Assembly: GCF_027853965.1 (NCBI RefSeq)
Contig: NZ_JAQGLB010000034.1
Location: 1-54,195, forward strand
From: Saccharopolyspora indica
Lineage (GTDB): Bacteria; Actinomycetota; Actinomycetes; Mycobacteriales; Pseudonocardiaceae
Direction of reading: 5' to 3'
Length of the DNA: 54,195 nucleotides
Both the position numbers and the translations under genes were made by a program. Below the pieces are notes generated by a model. The model did not search any database, was not told the DNA's origin, and saw nothing but the letters and a program-made list of their open reading frames with translations. This document shows positions 1 to 6,390 of the stretch, piece by piece (the stretch's first letter is position 1; each line of letters starts with the position of its first letter).

Positions 1-127
1 GGGCTTCCGGGCTTCCGGGCTTCCGGGCTTCCGGGCTTCCGGGCTTCCGGGCTTCCGGGCTTCCGGGCTTCCGGGCTTCCGGGCTTCCGGGCTTCCGGGC
101 TTCCGGGCTTCCGGGCTTCCGGGCTTC
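1..127. repeat. Tandem array of an 8-bp unit at the window edge
   Basis: The unit GGGCTTCC is repeated almost perfectly about 16 times from the first base; the last copy degrades at about 127. It probably continues to the left of the window. No gene covers it. From 128 to 220 I see nothing recognisable before the end of the first gene. Confidence 0.95.
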
Positions 128-220
128 ATTGTACCTGGTGAGGAGGGTTTTCCCGGCTCTCGCGCGGTGCGCATGACGGTCCATCCTAGTACCGCGCGGA
201 ATCGCAGCGCGGGCGTCCGG

Positions 221-1744
221 TCAGGAGGTCGTCGACGGGTCCGACGCCGGGCTCTCGTCGATCTCCACGCGGTTGCGGCCGGCTCGCTTCGCCCGGTACA
301 GCGCGATGTCCGCGGCCGCGAACAGGTGCTCCAAGTTCGCCGGACCCGCCGCCACGCCGATGCTCACCGTCGGCGGCTTGGTGATCCGGCCCAGCACCAG
401 GCGCCAGTCGTGGTTGTGCACCGCCGCGCGGATGCGCTCGGCGACCACCGGCCCGGCCTCGCGGGAGTCCTCGCTGGAGCCGACCAGCAGCACCACGAAC
501 TCGTCGCCCGCCCAGCGGCAGATCAGGTCGTCGGCGCGGCACTCGCGGCGCAGCAGGTGCGCGACCTCCTGGAGCACGACGTCGCCCGCCGGGTGCCCGG
601 CGCGGTCGTTGACGTCCTTGAACCAGTCGACGTCCAGCAGCACCAGCCACGGCACGCGCCCCGCGGCCGCGGTCTGCTCCAGCAGCAGCGGAGCGCGGCG
701 TTCCAGGCCGAGGCGGTTGGTGAGGCCGGTCAGCGGGTCGCGGAGCGCGGCTTCGCGGGCGGCCAGCGCCATGCGCTGGGCCTGCACCGCGACGCGGCGC
801 TGCTCCAGGGCCTGGCCGAGCCCTTCGCGCAGCGCGTCGACGGCCAGCCGGCTCGCCGAGACCGTCCGGCGCAGCGCGGCAGCCTCGCCGACCGGGTCGG
901 CCAGGGCTTCGCAGATCGCCGCCAGGTCGAGCGAGAACTGCATCATCAGCATCGTGTCGCGGATGGTCTCCGCGGCGTCGAGCGCCCGGCTGGCCAGCGT
1001 CCGGGCCTCCTCCAGCCGGTGCTGCTGGCGGCGCACCACCGCCAGCACCCAGTTCGCCACCGACGAGGTGAACCAGTCGTCGGCCGCGCGGGCCAGCGCG
1101 AGGGCCTCCTGCGCGACGCGCTCGGCCGCGTCCGGGTCGCCGACGCCGACCAGCGCCCGCGCCAGCCCCGCCATCGCCGAGCGCTTCACCTGGCCGGGCT
1201 TGGTCAGCGTCCGGGACTCGTCGAACAGGTCGCGGGCCAGGGCGAACTGCTCTTCCCGCTGCTCCAGCGGGAGGGTCGCGGCGCGGAAGATCCGGGCGTT
1301 GCCCTCGCGGTTCAGGCAGTGCGCCAGCGCGGCCGAGTCGTCGGTGCCGCGGGCGATCTGCACCGACAGCGCCATCATCTCCAGCGCCGGACCGCGGTGG
1401 CCGATGGTCTCCAGCAGGTAGCCGAGCATGCTGACGGTGTGCGCGGCGGCCGCCCCTTCGGGCCGGTCCACGTCGAGTTCCGTCCACCCTTCGGCGAGCA
1501 GCTCCAGCGCGATCGGGATGTGCTTCAAGCGCCAGGCCAGGGACGCCCGGTGCACCAGCACGGCGGAGCGGTTCCACTGCTCGGCGACCCGGTTCGCCCC
1601 GGCCTCGATCAGCTCCTCGAAGGCCGCTTCGGCTTCCGCGAAGCGGCCGGAGTCCAGCAGCGACCGCACCTCGCGGTCCTGGGCCGGGATGTGGCCGGCC
1701 ATCAGCGGGTCATCGTGCTGCACCGCTTCCTCGCAGGGGCGCAC
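221..1744 (-). CDS. GGDEF-domain protein, probable diguanylate cyclase with helical-repeat N-terminus
   Basis: The last 170 or so residues form a GGDEF domain, which makes cyclic di-GMP from two GTP. It starts near RDPLTGLTNRLG; the signature reads AGDEF (residues 412-416) rather than GGDEF, a substitution some active enzymes tolerate. An RADD sequence five residues upstream fits the RxxD inhibitory product-binding site. The first 320 residues are Ala/Leu/Glu-rich helices resembling TPR-type repeats, with no membrane segment, so a cytoplasmic protein sensing a partner or ligand is likely. The GTG start is uncertain; an ATG lies at 1702. It lies 44 bp downstream of bluB on the same strand and may be co-transcribed with it. 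Cyclase activity is inferred from the family. Confidence 0.85.
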   Translation of the reverse strand: MRPCEEAVQHDDPLMAGHIPAQDREVRSLLDSGRFAEAEAAFEELIEAGANRVAEQWNRSAVLVHRASLAWRLKHIPIALELLAEGWTELDVDRPEGAAAAHTVSMLGYLLETIGHRGPALEMMALSVQIARGTDDSAALAHCLNREGNARIFRAATLPLEQREEQFALARDLFDESRTLTKPGQVKRSAMAGLARALVGVGDPDAAERVAQEALALARAADDWFTSSVANWVLAVVRRQQHRLEEARTLASRALDAAETIRDTMLMMQFSLDLAAICEALADPVGEAAALRRTVSASRLAVDALREGLGQALEQRRVAVQAQRMALAAREAALRDPLTGLTNRLGLERRAPLLLEQTAAAGRVPWLVLLDVDWFKDVNDRAGHPAGDVVLQEVAHLLRRECRADDLICRWAGDEFVVLLVGSSEDSREAGPVVAERIRAAVHNHDWRLVLGRITKPPTVSIGVAAGPANLEHLFAAADIALYRAKRAGRNRVEIDESPASDPSTTS

Positions 1745-1788
1745 CTCGTCGTGGAACCGCGTGCCGGTGCGGTCTTGTCGCGCTCAGG

Positions 1789-2475
1789 CTACCGGTTGCG
1801 ACCGTTCCCGTACTTGTCGTAGTGCAAGACGTCGTCCAGCGGCAGCCGCTGCCGCCAGCCGTGACGCTCCAGGTCGGGGGCGTCGGCGAGCGAGCGCACC
1901 GGGCCCACGCACAGCCACGCGACCGGGCGCACACCGGTCGGGATGCCGAGCAGCCTGCGCAGGAATTCCTCCCGGTAGAAGCTGACCCAGCCGACGCCCA
2001 GCCCCTCGGCGGTGGCGGCCAGCCACAGGTTCTGGATGGCCAGGCACACCGAGTACAACCCGGCGTCGGCGATCGCGTGGCGGCCGAGGACCTGCGGCGC
2101 GCCGCGGTGCGGGTCGTAGGTGACGGCGATGCCCAGCGAGGACTCCGCGATGCCCTCGACCTTGATCTTGGAGAACGTCCCGGCGCGCTCCTCGTCGAGC
2201 TGGGAGGCGAACACGCTGCGCTCGGCGAGCACGTGCTCGCGGAAGGCGCGGCGGGTGGACTCGTCGCGGACCAGCACGAAGTCCCAGGGCTGGGACAGCC
2301 CGACGCTGGGCGCGCTGTGCGCGGCGGTGAGCACCCGGCGCAGCACCGGCTCGGGGATCTCGGCGCCGGTGAACTCGCGTCGCACGTCGCGGCGGCGGTT
2401 GATGACCTCGTAGAGGTCGGCGGCGGGGGCGGTGTCGGTCAACTGGGGGCGTCCGGCGATCGTCATCGCCCCCAT
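1789..2475 (-). CDS. bluB: 5,6-dimethylbenzimidazole synthase BluB
   Basis: BluB is a flavin-destroying nitroreductase-fold enzyme that converts reduced FMN and oxygen into 5,6-dimethylbenzimidazole, the lower ligand of vitamin B12. The 228-residue product has the family pattern: an early RRDVRREF segment, the conserved HSAPSVGLSQPWDFVLVRD region, a central nitroreductase core (LAIQNLWLAATAEGLGVGWVSF) whose two halves flank a Gly-rich loop, and the terminal HYDKYG tail. The length is normal. There are two possible ATG starts, 2475 and 2466; the second has the better GGGGG ribosome site. No other cobalamin gene lies in the window, so it is an isolated ligand gene. Confidence 0.9.
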   Translation of the reverse strand: MGAMTIAGRPQLTDTAPAADLYEVINRRRDVRREFTGAEIPEPVLRRVLTAAHSAPSVGLSQPWDFVLVRDESTRRAFREHVLAERSVFASQLDEERAGTFSKIKVEGIAESSLGIAVTYDPHRGAPQVLGRHAIADAGLYSVCLAIQNLWLAATAEGLGVGWVSFYREEFLRRLLGIPTGVRPVAWLCVGPVRSLADAPDLERHGWRQRLPLDDVLHYDKYGNGRNR

Positions 2476-2515
2476 CCTGCCGGAGCCGCCGCGCGGCGGG
2501 CCGGGCCCCTGCGCA

Positions 2516-2585
2516 CCGGGTGATGGTCAATTTCGCACGAAATTGACCATCACCCGGGTGAACGTCAATTTCGTACGAAATTGAC
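2516..2585. repeat. Composite palindromic element, copy A
   Basis: Two copies of the palindrome GTCAATTTCG-N2-CGAAATTGAC begin at 2526 and 2564, exactly 38 bp apart, separated by a 16-bp spacer that contains CCCGGGTGAAC. The first palindrome extends outward to arms of about 20 bp. A second composite with the same spacing lies at 5323-5390 in the opposite orientation. It sits between bluB and rpsR and could also act as a terminator or REP-like element. Confidence 0.9.
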
Positions 2586-2596
2586 CGCCCGGCTGC

Positions 2597-2833
2597 TCAC
2601 TTGCGGCCGTTGGAGGGGTAGGGCAGGAGTGCCATCTCGCGGGCGTTCTTGATCGCCGTGGCGACCTCGCGCTGCTCCTGGACGGTCAGGCCGGTGACCC
2701 GGCGGGAGCGGATCTTGCCCCGGTCGGACAGGAACTTGCGCAGCAGCGCGGTGTCCTTCCAGTCGACCTGGACGACTCCTTCGCGCTGGAGCAGGTTGGG
2801 CTTGCGGCGCAAGCGCCGGTCGGTGTTCGGCAC
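2597..2833 (-). CDS. rpsR: 30S ribosomal protein S18, cysteine-free paralogue
   Basis: This 78-residue S18 has the family core KPNLLQREGVVQVDWKDTALLRKFLSDRGKI followed in frame by RRVTGL and the C-terminal ALLPY segment. It contains no cysteine, as expected for the zinc-independent (C-) paralogue that replaces the zinc-binding form in starved actinobacteria. The start is GTG at 2833, 4 bp after the rpsN stop, so the two are translationally close. It is the last gene of a leftward operon rpmB-rpmG-rpsN-rpsR under a Zur-like box. Confidence 0.95.
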   Translation of the reverse strand: MPNTDRRLRRKPNLLQREGVVQVDWKDTALLRKFLSDRGKIRSRRVTGLTVQEQREVATAIKNAREMALLPYPSNGRK

Positions 2834-2837
2834 GGCG

Positions 2838-3143
2838 TCACCAGCTCGACTTCGTCACGCCGGGCAGCTCGCCGGAGTGCGCCAGCTCGCGCAGCCGCAC
2901 CCGGGAGACGCCGAACTTGCGGAAGTAGCCGCGGGGCCGCCCGTCGATGGCGTCGCGGTTGCGCACCCGGACCGGGCTCGCATCGCGCGGCTGCCGCTGC
3001 AGCTCCAGCTGGGCCGCGCTGCGCTCCTCGGGGCTGCTGCCCGGAGCGGCGATGATCTTCTTCAGCTCGGCGCGCCGCTCGGCGTGGCGGGCGACGATCG
3101 CCCGCCGCTGCTCGTTGCGGGCGATCTTGGACTTCTTGGCCAC
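2838..3143 (-). CDS. rpsN: 30S ribosomal protein S14, zinc-independent form
   Basis: The product has 101 residues, the length of the long S14 without a zinc ribbon. It starts AKKSKIARNEQRR and ends with the conserved GYFRKFGVSRVRLRELA and PGVTKSSW tail; the CxxC pairs of short S14 are absent. I chose the GTG at 3143 because GGAGG lies 5-9 bp upstream; a longer frame from 3179 adds residues foreign to the family. It is preceded by a 120-bp gap that holds a strong hairpin. Confidence 0.95.
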   Translation of the reverse strand: MAKKSKIARNEQRRAIVARHAERRAELKKIIAAPGSSPEERSAAQLELQRQPRDASPVRVRNRDAIDGRPRGYFRKFGVSRVRLRELAHSGELPGVTKSSW

Positions 3144-3185
3144 TTTTCCTCCAGGTAGTGGGTGGGGGTGTGTCTCCACTCGGCC

Positions 3186-3225
3186 GTGAGCGTTTTGGGG
3201 TGCTATAGCCCCGCAAAACGCTCAC
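3186..3225. repeat. Strong inverted repeat between rpmG and rpsN
   Basis: Arms GTGAGCGTTTTG (3186-3197) and CAAAACGCTCAC (3214-3225) are perfectly complementary. Inside them a GGG/CCC pairing closes a loop containing GCTATAGC. It lies in the only sizeable gap of the ribosomal-protein operon. It may be a dispersed repetitive palindrome or an mRNA stability or attenuation element; the sequence alone does not decide. Confidence 0.85.
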
Positions 3226-3263
3226 GGGCCTGTGCCCGCCGAGACGATCGCCGGGCGGAGGCA

Positions 3264-3431
3264 TCAGCGCTCCTCGCGGAACTCCACGTGCTTGCGGGCG
3301 ACCGGGTCGTACTTGCGCAGGAGCATGCGGTCCGGGTTGTTGCGGCGGCTCTTGGTCGTCACGTAGGTGAAGCCGGTGCCCGCGGTGGAGCGGAGCTTGA
3401 TCACCGGACGGTTGTCGGTGCTCTTGGCCAT
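3264..3431 (-). CDS. rpmG: 50S ribosomal protein L33, cysteine-free paralogue
   Basis: A 55-residue L33 that starts MAKSTDNRPVIKLRSTAG and ends RKYDPVARKHVEFREER. The central YVTTKSRRNNPDRM matches L33, but the two zinc-binding Cys pairs of the C+ form are missing. Its ATG shares one base with the rpmB stop (TGATG), indicating translational coupling. It is the second gene of the Zur-type operon. Confidence 0.95.
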   Translation of the reverse strand: MAKSTDNRPVIKLRSTAGTGFTYVTTKSRRNNPDRMLLRKYDPVARKHVEFREER

Positions 3432-3667
3432 CAGAACCGCTCCCCTCGGGCGCGCATCTCGGCGGCGACCGCGTCGATGCCGCGCTTCTCGATCGTCTTC
3501 ATCCCCTTGGCCGACACGCGCAGCCGGATCCAGCGCCCCTCCGAGGGCAGCCAGTAGCGCTTGCGCTGGACGTTGGGCAGCCAGCGGCGGCGGGTGCGGT
3601 GGTTCGAGTGGGAGACCTGGTTGCCGTAGCCGGGCTGCATCCCGGTCACCTGGCAGCGGATGGACAT
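3431..3667 (-). CDS. rpmB: 50S ribosomal protein L28, zinc-independent type
   Basis: A 78-residue L28 with the family features CQVTGMQPGYGNQVSHSNHR, then RTRRRWLPNVQ and WIRLRVSAKGMKTIEKRG. Only one cysteine (residue 5) remains, so the zinc site of the C+ paralogue is not intact. It is the first gene of the leftward operon; the ATG lies 18 bp from a Zur-like palindrome, so repressor binding would block initiation. Confidence 0.95.
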   Translation of the reverse strand: MSIRCQVTGMQPGYGNQVSHSNHRTRRRWLPNVQRKRYWLPSEGRWIRLRVSAKGMKTIEKRGIDAVAAEMRARGERF

Positions 3668-3684
3668 GACCTACCTCTCGCTAA

Positions 3685-3699
3685 TGACAATCATTTTCA
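3685..3699. promoter_or_regulatory. Predicted Zur operator
   Basis: TGACAATCATTTTCA is an almost perfect palindrome (one mismatched pair) and fits the actinobacterial Zur consensus TGAAAATGATTTTCA. It lies between divergent cysteine-free ribosomal protein genes, a classical Zur regulon target. Zinc-loaded Zur should repress; zinc loss should induce both directions. Confidence 0.85.
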
Positions 3700-3727
3700 A
3701 AGCACGATACAGTGTGCCCGACCCAGA

Positions 3728-3742
3728 TGAAAACCGTTGTCG
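3728..3742. promoter_or_regulatory. Possible second, weaker Zur box upstream of mrf
   Basis: TGAAAACCGTTGTCG matches 11 of 15 positions of the reverse complement of the box at 3685-3699, with the outer TGAAAA and TTGTC half-sites kept. It ends 12 bp before the mrf ATG. The mismatches are central, so binding is uncertain. Confidence 0.45.
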
Positions 3743-3754
3743 ATTGAGGTGGGG

Positions 3755-5032
3755 ATGGAAACCGAGTCGTCCGCGAACCGGCGGGTGCCGCTGCTCCTGG
3801 TGGCCGGGATCCGCGCGGACCAGGTCGCGTCGACCGCCGAGGCGGTGCGGCGGGACGATCCGGCGGGCACCGCGCTCGTGCACCACGACCTGCGCGAAGT
3901 CGCCCAGGGCGTGGTCCGGCGCCTGATCCGCCACGGTGACGCCGAGCGCGTCGAGGTGCTCGAACTGGCGCACGGCTGCGTGTCCTGCACCTTGCGGTTG
4001 GACCTGCTCCCGCTGCTGCGCGAGCTGACCGCCGCACCCGACGTGACCAGGATCGTCGTGCAGCTGGACCCGGCCCTGGAGCCGGACACGATCTGCTGGG
4101 CGTTGCAGCACGTCGAGGTCGACGGCAGGCCGCTGGTCACCGACGTCCGCGTCGAGGCCGTGCTCACCGCCGTGGACCCGGCGACCTGGCTCGCCGACGC
4201 GACCGGCCAGGACGAGCTCGTCGAGCGCGGGATCGGCGGCAGCCCCGACGACGAGCGCACGGTGGCCCAGGTCGCGGTCGGCCAGGTCGAGTTCGCCGAT
4301 GCGGTCGTGCTGCTCGGCGAGGCCGAGGACCGCTGGACGCAGGTGCGCACCGAGGCCGTCATCGCCCGGCTGACCCCGACCGCGCCGCGACTTCCGTCGA
4401 AATCGCGGTCGGACCTCGATGACCTGGACGTTTCCGCGCTGCTCGCCCGGATTCCCGGCGGCGCGCGGCGCGGCGAGATCGACGGCCCGCACGGCAGGCT
4501 GCTGCGCGGCCAGCCGTCGCTGGACACCGACGCCGGGGTGTCGACGGTGCTGTTCGAGGAGCGGCGGCCGTTCCACCCGGAACGCCTGCACGAGGCGATC
4601 GACGTGCTGCTGGACGGCGTCGTGCGCACCCGCGGCCGGGTCTGGGTGGCCAGCCAGCCGGAGGTGGCGCTGTGGATCGAGTCCGCGGGCGGTGGGCTCG
4701 GCATCGCGCACGGCGGCCCGTGGCTGGCTTCGCTGGCGCCCGAGCAGTGGGCCGAGGTCTCCGCGGAGCGCCAGGTCAGGGCCTCGCTGAGCTGGGACGA
4801 CTACTACGGCGACCGGATGCAGGAGCTGGTCGTGATCGCCCACGAGGCCAACCCGCAGGACATCGTCCACGCCCTCCGCCACGCCCTGCTGACCGACGAC
4901 GAGCTCGCCGCCGGCGAGCAGGTCTGGGCGACCTACGCCGACCCGTTCGGCGAGTGGCACACCGACCCGTGCGGCGACGACCCGGCGGAGCGCTCCGCCG
5001 ACGCCGCGGGCGAACGGGGCAACCGGTCGTGA
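3755..5032 (+). CDS. mrf: Mrf-type COG0523/CobW-family protein (ribosome hibernation factor recruiter)
   Basis: The 425-residue product resembles mycobacterial Mrf, encoded beside the C- ribosomal proteins and required to bring the hibernation factor Mpy to zinc-free ribosomes. Visible family features are HGCVSCTLRLDLLPLLREL (the COG0523 Cys motif), PALEPDTICWAL, DVRVEAVLTAVD, RTVAQVAVGQVEFADAVVL, a CobW C-terminal domain starting ERRPFHPERLHEAIDVLL, and the tail DPFGEWHTDPCG. The usual GxxGxGKT P-loop is absent; LLLVAGIRADQVAST stands in its place. ATG 3755 is preferred over an upstream TTG because AGGTGGGG precedes it. The role in hibernation is inferred from family and context. Confidence 0.9.
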   Translation: METESSANRRVPLLLVAGIRADQVASTAEAVRRDDPAGTALVHHDLREVAQGVVRRLIRHGDAERVEVLELAHGCVSCTLRLDLLPLLRELTAAPDVTRIVVQLDPALEPDTICWALQHVEVDGRPLVTDVRVEAVLTAVDPATWLADATGQDELVERGIGGSPDDERTVAQVAVGQVEFADAVVLLGEAEDRWTQVRTEAVIARLTPTAPRLPSKSRSDLDDLDVSALLARIPGGARRGEIDGPHGRLLRGQPSLDTDAGVSTVLFEERRPFHPERLHEAIDVLLDGVVRTRGRVWVASQPEVALWIESAGGGLGIAHGGPWLASLAPEQWAEVSAERQVRASLSWDDYYGDRMQELVVIAHEANPQDIVHALRHALLTDDELAAGEQVWATYADPFGEWHTDPCGDDPAERSADAAGERGNRS

Positions 5033-5063
5033 GCCCACGACCCCGACACCGCGAGGAGACATC

Positions 5064-5315
5064 GTGAAACCAGGGATCCACCCGGAGTACCGGCCGGTCG
5101 TGTTCCAGGACCGCGCCACCGGTCAGAGCTTCCTGACCCGCTCCACCGCCACCTCCGATGCGCGCGTCGAGTGGGCGGACGGCAACACCTACCCGCTGAT
5201 CGTGGTCGACGTGACCGCGTACTCGCACCCGTTCTGGACCGGCGACCAGCGGGTGCTCGACACCCAGGGCCGGGTCGAGAAGTTCCGCCGCCGCTACGGC
5301 GGTCGCACCCGCTGA
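5064..5315 (+). CDS. rpmE2: 50S ribosomal protein L31 type B (zinc-independent)
   Basis: An 83-residue type B L31: it starts MKPGIHPEYRPVVFQD, contains FLTRSTATSD and the conserved YPLIVVDVTAYSHPFWTG, and ends VEKFRRRYGG. The CxxC ribbon of type A is absent. It follows mrf by 31 bp with a GGAG ribosome site and probably shares its zinc-starvation promoter. Confidence 0.97.
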   Translation: MKPGIHPEYRPVVFQDRATGQSFLTRSTATSDARVEWADGNTYPLIVVDVTAYSHPFWTGDQRVLDTQGRVEKFRRRYGGRTR

Positions 5316-5322
5316 GCGCGCC

Positions 5323-5390
5323 GTCAATTTCGCACGAAATTGACGTTCACCCGGGCCCTGGTCAATTTCGCACGAAATTGACCAGGGCCC
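5323..5390. repeat. Composite palindromic element, copy B (inverted relative to copy A)
   Basis: Two GTCAATTTCG-N2-CGAAATTGAC palindromes start at 5323 and 5361, again 38 bp apart. The 16-bp spacer contains GTTCACCCGGG, the reverse complement of the copy A spacer core, so the whole element is inverted. The second palindrome extends to perfect 18-bp arms (5353-5370 and 5373-5390). It separates rpmE2 from rpmF and could attenuate transcription. Confidence 0.9.
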
Positions 5391-5413
5391 GCCGACGAGG
5401 AGAGGAGACCGGG

Positions 5414-5566
5414 ATGGCAGTTCCGAAGCGGAAGGTGTCGCGGAGCAACACGCGGCACCGGAGGTCGCAGTGGAAGGCGGCGGCGCCGGACCTGGTGCCG
5501 ATCGTGGTGGACGGGCAGCGCCGGCTGGTGCCGCGCGCCCTGATCCGGCACTTCCACCAGCGGTGA
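5414..5566 (+). CDS. rpmF: 50S ribosomal protein L32, cysteine-free paralogue
   Basis: A 50-residue L32 beginning MAVPKRKVSRSNTRHRRSQW, with no cysteine where the C+ form has its four zinc ligands. GAGGAGACCGGG precedes the ATG. It belongs to the zinc-starvation set but is separated from rpmE2 by the composite palindrome, so its level may be set partly by that element. Confidence 0.95.
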   Translation: MAVPKRKVSRSNTRHRRSQWKAAAPDLVPIVVDGQRRLVPRALIRHFHQR

Positions 5567-5654
5567 CCCATCCGGTCCGGGCCGGTCACCGCGGGTGATC
5601 GGCCCGGACCTGGGATGAGATGGTCATCACGGTGTTTCGCGACTACGGGTGAGG

Positions 5655-5672
5655 TTCTCAGCTCGTTCTCAG
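5655..5672 (+). promoter_or_regulatory. Predicted MprA box upstream of mprA
   Basis: Direct repeats TTCTCAG (5655-5661) and TTCTCAG (5666-5672) lie 11 bp apart, 23 bp before the mprA ATG. The same repeat with the same spacing precedes pepD. MprA is known to bind loosely conserved direct repeats and to autoregulate. Confidence 0.6.
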
Positions 5673-5694
5673 GGCTAGCGGTAAGACTGTTGCC

Positions 5695-6390
5695 ATGCGC
5701 ATCCTCGTCGTCGACGACGATCGTGCCGTGCGGGAATCTCTGCGCCGGTCCTTGCAGTTCAACGGGTACCAGGTGGAGCTCGCCGCGGACGGTCAACAGG
5801 CCCTGGACCAGCTGGCCGCCAGCCGCCCCGACGCCATGGTGCTCGACGTGATGATGCCGCGGCTCGACGGGCTGGAGGTCGCCCGGCGGCTCCGCAGCAC
5901 CGGCGACGACCTGCCGATCCTGGTGCTCACGGCCCGCGACGCGGTGTCCGACCGGGTCGCCGGGCTCGACGCGGGCGCCGACGACTACCTGCCCAAGCCC
6001 TTCGCCCTCGAAGAGCTGCTCGCCCGGCTGCGCGCCCTGCTGCGCCGGGCCAGCCCGCCGGACCTCGGCCAGGACGAGCACCCGGCGGCGCTGCGCTTCT
6101 CCGACCTGGAGCTGGACCCGGGCACCCGCGAGGTCCGCCGCGGCGAGCGCCCGATCAGCCTCACCCGCACCGAGTTCGCCCTGCTGGAACTGCTGATGGC
6201 GCACCCGAAGCAGGTGCTGACCCGCAGCCGCCTGCTGGAGGACGTGTGGGGCTACGACTTCCCGACCTCGGGCAACGCCCTGGAGGTCTACGTCGGGTAC
6301 CTGCGCCGCAAGACCGAGGCCGAGGGTGAGCCGCGGCTGATCCACACGGTCCGCGGCGTCGGCTACGTGCTCCGCGAGACGCCGCCGTGA
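5695..6390 (+). CDS. mprA: Response regulator MprA (OmpR family)
   Basis: A 231-residue response regulator. The receiver domain (1-120) has the acidic pair DDD near residues 7-9, the phospho-acceptor in LDVMMPRLDG, the T in VLTAR and the switch lysine in YLPKPF. The C-terminal winged helix (130-228) has the OmpR pattern LTRTEFALLELLM, then VWGYDF and VGYLRRK. The receiver sequence (VVDDDRAVRESLRRSLQFNG) is strikingly like mycobacterial MprA, which responds to envelope stress and controls sigE, sigB and pepD. The neighbours mprB and pepD support the assignment. Confidence 0.95.
   Translation: MRILVVDDDRAVRESLRRSLQFNGYQVELAADGQQALDQLAASRPDAMVLDVMMPRLDGLEVARRLRSTGDDLPILVLTARDAVSDRVAGLDAGADDYLPKPFALEELLARLRALLRRASPPDLGQDEHPAALRFSDLELDPGTREVRRGERPISLTRTEFALLELLMAHPKQVLTRSRLLEDVWGYDFPTSGNALEVYVGYLRRKTEAEGEPRLIHTVRGVGYVLRETPP

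Noticed and set aside
167..1822. Long plus-strand open frame of 551 codons
   Set aside because: It is the antisense shadow of the GGDEF gene; the translation is low-complexity Arg/Ala/Gln with no recognisable domain.
2516..5390. CRISPR array
   Set aside because: The repeated palindromes occur only in two pairs, with no regular spacers and no cas genes.
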